Translations under genes and position numbers: made by a program
NCBI GenBank assembly: GCA_033721915.1
Contig: JAWWAC010000020.1
Location: 1 to 46,173, forward strand
Origin: REBR01 sp033721915
GTDB taxonomy: Bacteria; Pseudomonadota; Gammaproteobacteria; Pseudomonadales; Oleiphilaceae
Length of the DNA stretch: 46,173 nt
Reading direction: 5' to 3'
Notes under the pieces: model-generated
Database searches by the model: none
Told to the model about the DNA's origin: nothing
What the model saw: the letters and a program-made list of their open reading frames with translations, nothing else
Part shown: piece after piece, positions 39,761 through 46,173 of the stretch
Layout: every line of letters begins with the position of its first letter
Numbering within the stretch: the stretch's first letter is position 1

Positions 39761-40657
39761 ATGACGGAGAAAACCAGCCATGATCAGAACTTCAAGAACC
39801 TGATTCTGGATTATCCTCAGCAGGCACTGGCCTTTTTCGCGCCCCAGGAAGCCCCTTCCGAGTCAGAGAACATCACCATCACACCGGTCCGCCAAGAACA
39901 GCTTAAGCAGCGCCTTTCAGACCGGTTCCACGAACTGGATGTGCCCCTACTGGTGACATGGCCAGATGGGCGTCGTGAAGCATTGCTCTTTGTTCTGGAG
40001 GAGGAAACGCAGCCATCCCGGTTTTCCATTCATCGATTGGCTGTTTACTGCATCGAACTGGCCGAACTGTTCAGGATTGACCGGGTGGTTCCGGTGGTGA
40101 TTTTTTTACGAAGGTCCCGCAAGACGCCAAAGTCCCTCCAGTTGGGGGGTGAACATCACTGCTATCTCAACTTTCAATATCTTTGCTGCGATCTCTCACG
40201 GCTATCACCGGAAGACTACTGGGACAGTCCGAATCTGGTCGCCCGTCTGAACCTTTCGAATATGAACTTATCTCAGTACGACAGGGTGACTGTTTATGCT
40301 CAGGCGGTGCGGGCACTGCTGGATCTGGAGCCGGATAACGACAAACGGATCAAGTACCTGGACTTTATCGACATTTATTCCGCCCTGACAGAAAATGAAC
40401 AACAGGAGTATCAAACCCGATATCCAAAGGAGAGGGCTGCCATGAGCCGATTTGCAGAACGCTTTTTAAAAGAAGGTCGTGAAGAAGGTCGTAAAGAGGG
40501 AGTTTTGTCTCTGCTGAAAAATTTGCTTCAACATCGCTTTGGCCCTCTGGATGAGCTCAGCCAACAGAGACTCGAGAAAGCCACTCTTGAAGAGCTGGAG
40601 CTCTGGGCGGATAACCTGCTGGAGGCTCGGACGCTGGAAGAGGTGTTCAGAGAGTAG
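39761..40657 (+). CDS. Rpn/YhgA-like putative PD-(D/E)XK nuclease with DUF4351 tail
   Basis: The 298-residue product resembles the Rpn (recombination-promoting nuclease, YhgA-like 'transposase') family. The N-terminus HDQNFKNLILDYPQQALAFF is typical. LLVTWPDGRREALLFVLEEETQPSRFS carries the acidic nuclease core, although the usual E-x-Q is replaced by an E-rich run. The C-terminus (FLKEGREEGRKEGVLSLL, LQHRFGPLDELSQQRLEKATLEELELWADNLLEARTL in two parts) is the DUF4351-type tail. GGAGGGG precedes the ATG. The gene is visibly richer in A and T than its neighbours, which fits horizontal acquisition. No inverted repeats flank it, so it is not an insertion sequence. Catalytic competence is uncertain. 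Confidence 0.8.
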   Translation: MTEKTSHDQNFKNLILDYPQQALAFFAPQEAPSESENITITPVRQEQLKQRLSDRFHELDVPLLVTWPDGRREALLFVLEEETQPSRFSIHRLAVYCIELAELFRIDRVVPVVIFLRRSRKTPKSLQLGGEHHCYLNFQYLCCDLSRLSPEDYWDSPNLVARLNLSNMNLSQYDRVTVYAQAVRALLDLEPDNDKRIKYLDFIDIYSALTENEQQEYQTRYPKERAAMSRFAERFLKEGREEGRKEGVLSLLKNLLQHRFGPLDELSQQRLEKATLEELELWADNLLEARTLEEVFRE

Positions 40658-40683
40658 TCGTATACTCGCCGGTGTCTAATGCC

Positions 40684-41304
40684 TTAATAATTGACGTGAT
40701 AGAACTGTTCCAGGGCATTGAAGACCCGCTCCGGGTACCAGGTTTTCCCCAGGCTGCCGTTGTAACGGGCCAGAGCCCGTGTCAGGTCGCCGTTTTCCCG
40801 GTCGATGTAGTAGCGCAGTATGGTGGTGCCATAACGCAGGTTGGTTTCGATCCGCATCAGGTTGTCGTCTTCACGGCCGATCTCGTTTTTCCAGAAGGGC
40901 ATGATCTGCATGATGCCCATGGCTCCGGCGCTGGAGACGGCAAAGCGCTCGAACAGACTTTCCACATGGATGACGGCCAGCACCAGCTCGGGGCTCAGGT
41001 CGTGGCGGGTGGCCTCCCGGTGCACCAGTCGCAGTATGGTCAGCCGTTCCTCTTCATCCCGCACATAGCGGCGGATTCGGGAGGACATGTCCACCAGCCA
41101 GACTTCCGCGTCGAAGCGGTCCTGGAAACTGCTGGACTGGGTAATGGCCTCTTGCAGCATCTGTCGCAGACGTGGGTCGTCGGTGGGCTTCTCCGCCAGA
41201 GCAGCGGCAGGCCAGAGCAGTACAAGCCCCGTCAACAGAACGGCAAGGGCCCGACCAGACAGGGTCCGGTTTGTGGAATGTTCTGACCGGCTCGGGGCGT
41301 ACAT
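40684..41304 (-). CDS. Periplasmic lytic transglycosylase (SLT fold)
   Basis: A soluble-lytic-transglycosylase domain protein that cleaves peptidoglycan glycan strands. The 206-residue product has a signal peptide (ALAVLLTGLVLLWPAAALA, cleaved near 38). The SLT motif IHVESLFERFAVSSAGAMGIMQIMP carries catalytic glutamate E115, and later NLRYGTTILRYYI and RALARYNGSLG complete the family pattern. There is no lipobox, so it should be periplasmic. It starts 14 bases after the proS stop on the same strand, so it is very likely co-transcribed with proS. A weak ribosome site (GGTGA) precedes the ATG. Confidence 0.92.
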   Translation of the reverse strand: MYAPSRSEHSTNRTLSGRALAVLLTGLVLLWPAAALAEKPTDDPRLRQMLQEAITQSSSFQDRFDAEVWLVDMSSRIRRYVRDEEERLTILRLVHREATRHDLSPELVLAVIHVESLFERFAVSSAGAMGIMQIMPFWKNEIGREDDNLMRIETNLRYGTTILRYYIDRENGDLTRALARYNGSLGKTWYPERVFNALEQFYHVNY

Positions 41305-41318
41305 GCGATCACCAGGAC

Positions 41319-43043
41319 TCAGGGAAGCAGCCGCTCTTTGAGGAACGCCAGTAGGCTGTCACGGGCCAGATCCTGCTTGTCCTCATCCTGACGGCCCTTG
41401 TATTCCATGGTGCCGGCGGTCAGGCCCCGCTCACTGATCACCACCCGGTGGGGAATGCCGATCAGCTCCATGTCGGCGAATTTCACGCCGGGACGTTCCT
41501 TGCGGTCATCCAGCAGCACTTCCACGCCGGCCGCTTTGAGCCCGGAATAGAGCGCCTCGGCGGCGTCCCGCACGGCTTCGGACTTGTGGCCGTTGAGTGT
41601 GACCAGCACCACCTGGAAGGGGGCCAGCTGTGCGGGCCAGACAATGCCACGCTCATCGTGGTTCTGCTCAATGGCGGCGGCCACGATGCGTGAGACGCCG
41701 ATGCCGTAGCAGCCCATCTCTAGCACCACGCCCTTGCCGCCCTCGTCCAGCACCGTGGCGTTCATCTTGTCGCTGTAGTTGCGGCCCAGCTTGAACACAT
41801 GGCCCACCTCGATGCCACGGCGGATTTCCAGTGTGCCCTGGCCATCGGGGCTGGCATCACCGGCTTCGATATTGCGCAGGTCCGCCGTCTGGGCAATGCT
41901 GGCATCCCGCTCCCAGTTGACACCCGTGAGGTGGTAACCGTCACGGTTGGCGCCGCAGACAAAGTCCGCCAGATGGGCGGCGGCGTGGTCCACGATCACC
42001 GGCATGGGCAGATCCACCGGGCCCAGTGAGCCGGCACCGCAGCCGGTGGCGGCCCGGATGACGTCGTCATCGGCCATGGTCAGTGGCTCCGCCACACCGG
42101 GGAGTTTCTCCGCCTTGAGGTCGTTGAGGGTGTGATCACCACGCAGCACCAGCGCGATCAGTGACTTGGGCTCGCCGGGCTCGGCAGTGCCCTCCACCAC
42201 CAGGGTCTTGACCATTGTCGAGGCAGGCCGGCCCAGCAGCTCCGCCACCTCGGCGATGGTTTTCTGCTCCGGTGTTTCAATTTCCTCCATGGCCGCACCC
42301 GGGGCAGGGCGCTCACCCTGGGGAGGCAGGGCCTCGGCCAGCTCGATATTGGCGGCGTAGTCACTGCCGGTGCTGAAGGCGATGGCATCCTCGCCGGAGT
42401 CCGCCAGCACATGAAACTCATGGGACTTGCTGCCGCCGATGCTGCCGGAATCCGCCGCCACGGCGCGGAAATTCAGGCCCAGGCGGCGGAAGATGGCGCT
42501 GTAGGCGTCGTACATGGCCTGGTAGGTCTCGTCCAGTGAGGCCTCGTCCACATGGAAGGAATAGGCGTCCTTCATGAGAAACTCCCGGGCCCGCATGATG
42601 CCAAAGCGCGGGCGGCGCTCGTCCCGGAACTTGGTCTGGATCTGGTAGAAATTGGCGGGCAGCTCCCGGTAGCTCTTGATGGTGTTGCGGACCAGGTCCG
42701 TGATCACCTCCTCGTGGGTGGGGCCGACACAGAAGTCGCGCTCGTGGCGGTCCTTGATGCGCAGCAGCTCATCCCCGTACTTCTGCCAGCGCCCGGACTC
42801 CTGCCACAGCTCGGCGGGCTGCACCGCCGGCATCAGCAGCTCCTGAGCGCCGGCCCGGTCCATTTCCTCCCGCACCACGTTTTCCACCCGTCGCAGCACC
42901 CGCAGCCCCATGGGCAGCCAGGTATAGAGACCGGCGGCGACCTTGCGGATCAGCCCGGCACGGAGCATCAGCTGGTGACTGATGACTTCGGCGTCAGCGG
43001 GGGTTTCCTTGAGAGTGGCGATCAGAGATTGACTGGCGCGCAT
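41319..43043 (-). CDS. proS: Prolyl-tRNA synthetase (bacterial type with editing domain)
   Basis: Charges tRNA-Pro in the cytoplasm. The 574-residue product (E. coli 572) is a class-II synthetase. Motif 1 lies in GLYTWLPMGLRVLRRVENVVREEM, in two parts. Motif 2 is TKFRDERRPRFGIMRAREFLMKDAYSF, also in two parts. A YbaK-type editing insertion covers ~230-400 (AEVAELLGRPASTMVKTLVV). Motif 3 is GCYGIGVSRIVAAAIEQ, and the anticodon-binding domain (residues ~470-574) follows. The ATG at 43043 fits the family start MRASQSLIATLKETPADAE although its ribosome site is weak. The lytic transglycosylase gene follows closely. Confidence 0.97.
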   Translation of the reverse strand: MRASQSLIATLKETPADAEVISHQLMLRAGLIRKVAAGLYTWLPMGLRVLRRVENVVREEMDRAGAQELLMPAVQPAELWQESGRWQKYGDELLRIKDRHERDFCVGPTHEEVITDLVRNTIKSYRELPANFYQIQTKFRDERRPRFGIMRAREFLMKDAYSFHVDEASLDETYQAMYDAYSAIFRRLGLNFRAVAADSGSIGGSKSHEFHVLADSGEDAIAFSTGSDYAANIELAEALPPQGERPAPGAAMEEIETPEQKTIAEVAELLGRPASTMVKTLVVEGTAEPGEPKSLIALVLRGDHTLNDLKAEKLPGVAEPLTMADDDVIRAATGCGAGSLGPVDLPMPVIVDHAAAHLADFVCGANRDGYHLTGVNWERDASIAQTADLRNIEAGDASPDGQGTLEIRRGIEVGHVFKLGRNYSDKMNATVLDEGGKGVVLEMGCYGIGVSRIVAAAIEQNHDERGIVWPAQLAPFQVVLVTLNGHKSEAVRDAAEALYSGLKAAGVEVLLDDRKERPGVKFADMELIGIPHRVVISERGLTAGTMEYKGRQDEDKQDLARDSLLAFLKERLLP

Positions 43044-43169
43044 ACAGGTTGGGTATCCGTCTGGTGATTTGCGAATGAAGCCGGTATTTTACGAGGGCTG
43101 TCCCACAAGGTACAGCACACACGGCGGATTCCGTCACAGACAGCCTAGCCAATCAAGGAGTCGCTATCC

Positions 43170-43607
43170 ATGTCGTTGTCGGCACAGCAGGTACAACAAC
43201 TGATCCGGGAAGGGGTGCCCATGGCCAATGACATCGACCTGAGGGTCGAGCGTATTGAGCCGGGCCAGGCACTGGCGCGCATTCCCTTTCACGACCGCAT
43301 GCTGCGCCCCGGTGGCAGCCTGTCGGGCCCGGTGCAGATGGCCCTGTCCGACGCCACCATGTACGCGGCGGTGCTGGGCACACTGGGGGCGGTGGAAATG
43401 GCCGTGACCAGCAACCTGAATATCAACTTCCTGCGCCGCCCGGCGGCGGTGGATCTCTATGCCCATGCCCGGGTGCTGAAAATGGGGGCCCGCCTGGCTT
43501 ACTGTGACGTGCGTCTGACCAGCGCCGTGGAAGGCGTTTACGATGAACACAGTGATCTGGTGGCCCATGTCACCGGCACCTACGCACTGCCCGGCAACCC
43601 GGGGTGA
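43170..43607 (+). CDS. PaaI-type hotdog protein lacking the usual His-Gly-Gly
   Basis: A 145-residue hotdog-fold protein related to acyl-CoA thioesterases. The central helix reads GGSLSGPVQMALSDATMYAA. Aligned with the pair at 36.3-37.2 kb, the His-Gly-Gly is replaced by Ser-Gly-Pro, while the aspartate nine residues later is kept. NLNINFLRRPAAVDLYAHARVLKMG is family-typical. AAGGAG stands nine bases before the ATG. It diverges from proS. The altered active site leaves enzymatic activity open; some PaaI homologues with such changes are still thioesterases. Confidence 0.85.
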   Translation: MSLSAQQVQQLIREGVPMANDIDLRVERIEPGQALARIPFHDRMLRPGGSLSGPVQMALSDATMYAAVLGTLGAVEMAVTSNLNINFLRRPAAVDLYAHARVLKMGARLAYCDVRLTSAVEGVYDEHSDLVAHVTGTYALPGNPG

Positions 43608-43638
43608 CAGGGAGCGGGTCCGCTGAGATCACCACCCG

Positions 43639-44133
43639 TTACAGGTAGCCCAGTGGCAGCTCCGTGTTATCCACCACCCGTCGCATGACAAAGCTGGAGT
43701 GGACACCGCTGACCCCCTCGATGCGGGTGATCTTCTCCAGTAGAAACGCCTGGTAGTGGTCCATGTCCGGCACCACCACCTTCAGCAGATAATCCGCCTG
43801 CTGGCCGGTGATCAGGTAGCACTCCTGCACCTCCGGATAACTGGCCACCTTCTCCTCGAAGGCCTGGAACCGCTCCGGGGTATGCCGGTCCATACCGATC
43901 TGCAGCACCACCGTCAGTGACAGCCCCAGCAGCTTGCGTTCCAGCAGGGTGACCCGGCGCAGTATGATGCCCGCCTCCTCAAGGGCCTTGACGCGCCTTG
44001 AGCAGGGGGAGGGGGAGAGCCCCACCTTGCCCGCCAGCTCCTGGTTGGACAGTCCGCCATCCTTCTGCAGGTGCTCGAGGATCTGCCGGTCAATGCGGTC
44101 CAGTGTCACCAGGGGTTTGTTGCTTACGGCCAT
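43639..44133 (-). CDS. Lrp/AsnC family transcriptional regulator
   Basis: A 164-residue feast/famine regulator, exactly the E. coli Lrp length. The N-terminal helix-turn-helix is LDRIDRQILEHLQKDGGLSNQELAGKVGLSPSPCSRRVKALEEAGII (residues ~11-56). The C-terminal RAM ligand-binding domain has EVQECYLITGQQADYLLKVVVPDMDHY. The ATG at 44133 is preferred because AGGAG lies eight bases upstream; an ATG at 44154 lacks it. It diverges from leuA. The 374-base gap starts with an AT-rich segment full of inverted repeats, a likely autoregulatory site. A leucine-responsive link to leuA is an inference; many paralogues sense other amino acids. Confidence 0.9.
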   Translation of the reverse strand: MAVSNKPLVTLDRIDRQILEHLQKDGGLSNQELAGKVGLSPSPCSRRVKALEEAGIILRRVTLLERKLLGLSLTVVLQIGMDRHTPERFQAFEEKVASYPEVQECYLITGQQADYLLKVVVPDMDHYQAFLLEKITRIEGVSGVHSSFVMRRVVDNTELPLGYL

Positions 44134-44191
44134 GTTTCTTGCTCCTGCAGTCATTACAGTGGCGGTGATGAAAGTGGTTGGCCAGTCTTTG

Positions 44192-44245
44192 GCAGTATAT
44201 TGCGTAAATATAAATAATATTGAAATAATAGTGCAAAAATACTGC
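44192..44245 (-). promoter_or_regulatory. Promoter of the Lrp-family gene within nested inverted repeats
   Basis: On the minus strand TTGCAC (44231-44236), 17 bases, then TTATAT (44208-44213). An outer inverted repeat GCAGTAT (44192-44198) / ATACTGC (44239-44245) and an inner pair TTGC (44200-44203) / GCAA (44233-44236) enclose a nearly pure A/T core. Lrp-family operators are AT-rich with such spaced half-sites, so autoregulation is plausible. Confidence 0.55.
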
Positions 44246-44372
44246 GTTTAACCGGAAACTTGCAACAACATTGCGCCGTTTTTTGGTTACCATGGTTTTG
44301 TCGATGAAAAGCCGCCCGGGGTTGCCGCCTGCGGGGGGAGCTGCCAGCACGGCCCCTCACCGGAAGGCCGTT

Positions 44373-44411
44373 ATGACACAGGGCCAAAAGCCTGACGCGG
44401 CAGGGTGGTGA
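44373..44411 (+). CDS. Candidate 12-codon leader peptide upstream of leuA
   Basis: ATG at 44373 is preceded by GGAAGG at five bases, a better ribosome site than many genes here have. The peptide would read MTQGQKPDAAGW, ending in tryptophan. Its TGA stop (44409-44411) falls in the loop of the hairpin at 44400-44419, so a ribosome completing it would melt that stem. It contains no leucine codons, so a classical leucine attenuator is not supported. Confidence 0.35.
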   Translation: MTQGQKPDAAGW

Positions 44412-44471
44412 CACCCTGCGGAATTCCCGGCACTGGCCGGCGCCGTGAAGCAATCCTTCAACGCCGCCGGC
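44400..44471 (+). other. Two hairpins in the leuA leader
   Basis: The first hairpin is a perfect 8-bp stem GCAGGGTG / CACCCTGC capped by the GNRA tetraloop GTGA (44400-44419). The second has outer arms GCCGGCG (44436-44442) / CGCCGGC (44465-44471) and inner pairing GTGAAG / CTTCAAC with one bulge. Neither has a T-run. They end about 36 bases before the leuA ATG. Confidence 0.5.
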
Positions 44472-44507
44472 TACTGTCATTCACCGTTGTTTCACGAGGA
44501 AACCGCC

Positions 44508-46173
44508 ATGGCATTTGATCATCGCAAGTACCGCCCCTTTCCGCCGGTCCGCAAGACGGATCGCCGCTGGCCCGACCGGGTCATTGAGCAGGCACCCCAG
44601 TATTGTGCCGTGGACCTGCGGGACGGCAACCAGGCGCTGGTCAAACCCATGAACATCGCCCAGAAGCAGCGTCTGTTCGACCTGCTGGTGAAGCTGGGCT
44701 TCAAGCAGATCGAAATCGGCTTCCCGGCCGCCAGCCAGCCGGATTTCGATTTCTGCCGCAAGCTGATCGAGGAAGACCGCATTCCCGAGGATGTCACCAT
44801 CCAGGTGCTCACACAGGCCCGTCCGGAGCTGATCGCCCGCTCCTACGAGGCGCTGGTGGGGGCCCGCCAGGCCATTGTGCACGTGTACAACTCCACCTCC
44901 ACGGTGCAGCGCAAGCAGGTGTTCAACATGGACCGTGAAGGGGTCAAGGCCATTGCCGTGGAAGGGGCCAAAGAGGTGAAACGGGTGGCCGAGCAATACC
45001 CGGACACCCGCTGGACCTTCCAGTACTCCCCGGAGAGCTTCACTGGCACCGAGCTGGACTACGCCGTGGAGGTGGTGGATGCGGTCACCGAGGTGTGGCG
45101 CCCGGACCATGGCCAGCCGGTGATCATCAACCTGCCCGCCACGGTGGAAATGTCCACCCCCAATGTCTTCGCCGACCAGATCGAGTGGTTCTGCGACCAT
45201 GTCCAGCGCCGTGAGCATATTGCCATCAGCCTGCACACCCACGACGACCGTGGCTGCGCCGTGGCCGCCGCCGAGCTGGGGCTGATGGCCGGCGCCGACC
45301 GGGTGGAAGGCACGCTGCTGGGCAATGGCGAGCGCACCGGCAACATGGACCTGGTGACCATGGCCATGAACCTCTACTCACAGGGCGTGGACCCGAAGCT
45401 GGACCTCTCCGGCATGGCCGAGATTGTGGACGTGGTGGAGGCCTGCACCGAAATCAGTACCCACCCCCGTCACCCCTATGCCGGCGAGCTGGTGTTTACC
45501 GCCTTCTCAGGCAGCCACCAGGACGCCATCCGCAAGTGCATGGCCAAGCGCCGTGACACGGACGAGGTGTGGAACGTGGCCTACCTGCCAATCGACCCCA
45601 AGGACCTGGGCCGTCGCTATGAGGAAGTGGTGCGCATCAACAGCCAGTCCGGCAAGGGCGGTGTGGCCCTGGTGCTGGAGCGGGACTACAACATCAGCCT
45701 GCCGCGCTGGCTGCAGATCGAGTTTGCCCGTGTGGTGCAGAAAGAGGCGGAAGTAACCGGTGGCGAGATCGACTCCCACACCATCCACCAGCTCTTCGAG
45801 CGGGACTATCTGCAGGTGCCCAGGGGCTGGCGGCTGAATACCTACGACCTGCACCGCACGGACGAGGGCGTCCAGGCCAGCGTCAGTGTCGGCAATGGCC
45901 AGCGCACGGAGTTTTCCGGCCAGGGCCATGGCGCCGTGGAAGCACTGGCGGCGGCACTGGAAGCCCGTCATGGCATCAAGGTGGCGGTGGAGGCCTACGA
46001 CGAATTCGCTCTGGGTGAGGGTACGAGCGCCAACGCACTGGCCTGCATCCGCATCCAGGTGGACGGTGAGGCCTACAGTGCGGCCGCACTGGCGGAAGAC
46101 ACCACCTCTGCCACCCTCCAGGCCCTGCTCTCCGCCTTGGCCCGCTGTGTGGAAGCCAAGGCGGTGGTCACCG
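44508..46173 (+). CDS. leuA: 2-isopropylmalate synthase (3' end cut by window edge)
   Basis: Condenses acetyl-CoA with 2-oxoisovalerate, the first committed step of leucine synthesis. About 555 codons are present and the frame is still open at the window edge. The long LeuA type found in pseudomonads has about 550-570 residues, so only a few codons are likely missing. It has the HMGL-like TIM barrel: metal and substrate residues in AVDLRDGNQAL (R38, D39), H243 and H245 in HTHDDRG, and LGNGERTGNMDL. The C-terminal leucine-regulatory domain follows (~430 onward). GAGGAAA stands eight bases before the ATG. It diverges from the Lrp-family gene and is preceded by a structured leader. Confidence 0.96.
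   Translation, partial: MAFDHRKYRPFPPVRKTDRRWPDRVIEQAPQYCAVDLRDGNQALVKPMNIAQKQRLFDLLVKLGFKQIEIGFPAASQPDFDFCRKLIEEDRIPEDVTIQVLTQARPELIARSYEALVGARQAIVHVYNSTSTVQRKQVFNMDREGVKAIAVEGAKEVKRVAEQYPDTRWTFQYSPESFTGTELDYAVEVVDAVTEVWRPDHGQPVIINLPATVEMSTPNVFADQIEWFCDHVQRREHIAISLHTHDDRGCAVAAAELGLMAGADRVEGTLLGNGERTGNMDLVTMAMNLYSQGVDPKLDLSGMAEIVDVVEACTEISTHPRHPYAGELVFTAFSGSHQDAIRKCMAKRRDTDEVWNVAYLPIDPKDLGRRYEEVVRINSQSGKGGVALVLERDYNISLPRWLQIEFARVVQKEAEVTGGEIDSHTIHQLFERDYLQVPRGWRLNTYDLHRTDEGVQASVSVGNGQRTEFSGQGHGAVEALAAALEARHGIKVAVEAYDEFALGEGTSANALACIRIQVDGEAYSAAALAEDTTSATLQALLSALARCVEAKAVVT

Noticed and set aside
39761..40657. Insertion sequence or transposon
   Set aside because: The protein is transposase-like only in family nickname; no terminal inverted repeats or target duplications flank it.
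44256..44507. Classical leucine attenuator of leuA
   Set aside because: No leader frame rich in leucine codons and no terminator hairpin with a T-run; only a leucine-free mini-gene and two hairpins.
1..46173. CRISPR arrays, prophage or integrative elements
   Set aside because: No regularly spaced repeats, no integrase, phage structural or conjugation genes anywhere in the window.

Overview
The window is a GC-rich, densely coded stretch of a gammaproteobacterial chromosome. The gene content and order (rpsA-ihfB-lapA-lapB-pyrF, aspC/uvrB beside tRNA-Asn, pyrD-rmf-rlmKL, divergent tesA/ybbA-ybbP, proS with a small lytic transglycosylase) resemble the Pseudomonadales/Oceanospirillales group, for example Pseudomonas, Marinobacter or Alcanivorax relatives. 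I do not assign a genus. I see no prophage, insertion sequence, integron or CRISPR array. Almost everything reads as core chromosome, with a few lineage-specific insertions.

Layout. 1-4.2 kb: the end of rpsA, ihfB, the LPS-control pair lapA/lapB, pyrF and convergent yciH. 4.3-11 kb: an exported DUF1329 protein, tRNA-Asn(GTT), aspC, uvrB, a cation diffusion facilitator, and a 512-base gene-free stretch with an AT-rich patch and DnaA-box-like sites. 11.2-18.2 kb: pyrD, rmf, rlmKL, a small beta-barrel protein, an unrecognised protein that may be a decayed exonuclease fold, apeB, and a second, identical tRNA-Asn. 18.2-25.2 kb: a YheT-type hydrolase, tesA divergent from the ABC pair ybbA-ybbP, gabT, and a small orphan protein. 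25.2-33.8 kb is the most accessory-looking part: a radical SAM enzyme behind a structured leader, a GAF/PAS sensor with no output domain, the operon cstA / cory-CC-star / ArsA-type ATPase, and an SCP2-like protein translationally coupled to an iron alcohol dehydrogenase. 33.8-46.2 kb: an alpha/beta hydrolase, an M48 lipoprotein protease, two overlapping hotdog thioesterases, htpG with a clear sigma-32 promoter, a DUF2835 protein, an Rpn-like nuclease, a lytic transglycosylase behind proS, a third hotdog protein, an Lrp-family regulator, and leuA, which runs off the right edge.

How the genes work together. Translation and stress are well represented (S1, RMF, RlmKL, ProS, HtpG, YciH, two tRNAs). 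So are pyrimidine synthesis (pyrF, pyrD), envelope control (LapA/LapB, M48 protease, lytic transglycosylase, YbbA/YbbP, TesA) and amino-acid metabolism (aspC, gabT, leuA, Lrp). The most interesting system is the tightly overlapped cstA-cory-CC-star-arsA operon. Its small middle protein ends in Arg-Cys-Cys, as do the YbdD/YjiX partners of CstA-family transporters in enterics, and it is followed by a Get3/ArsA-like ATPase. Several intergenic spaces also carry unexplained palindromes: upstream of the DUF1329 gene, inside the promoter of the SCP2/ADH operon, upstream of rmf, and between lrp and leuA.
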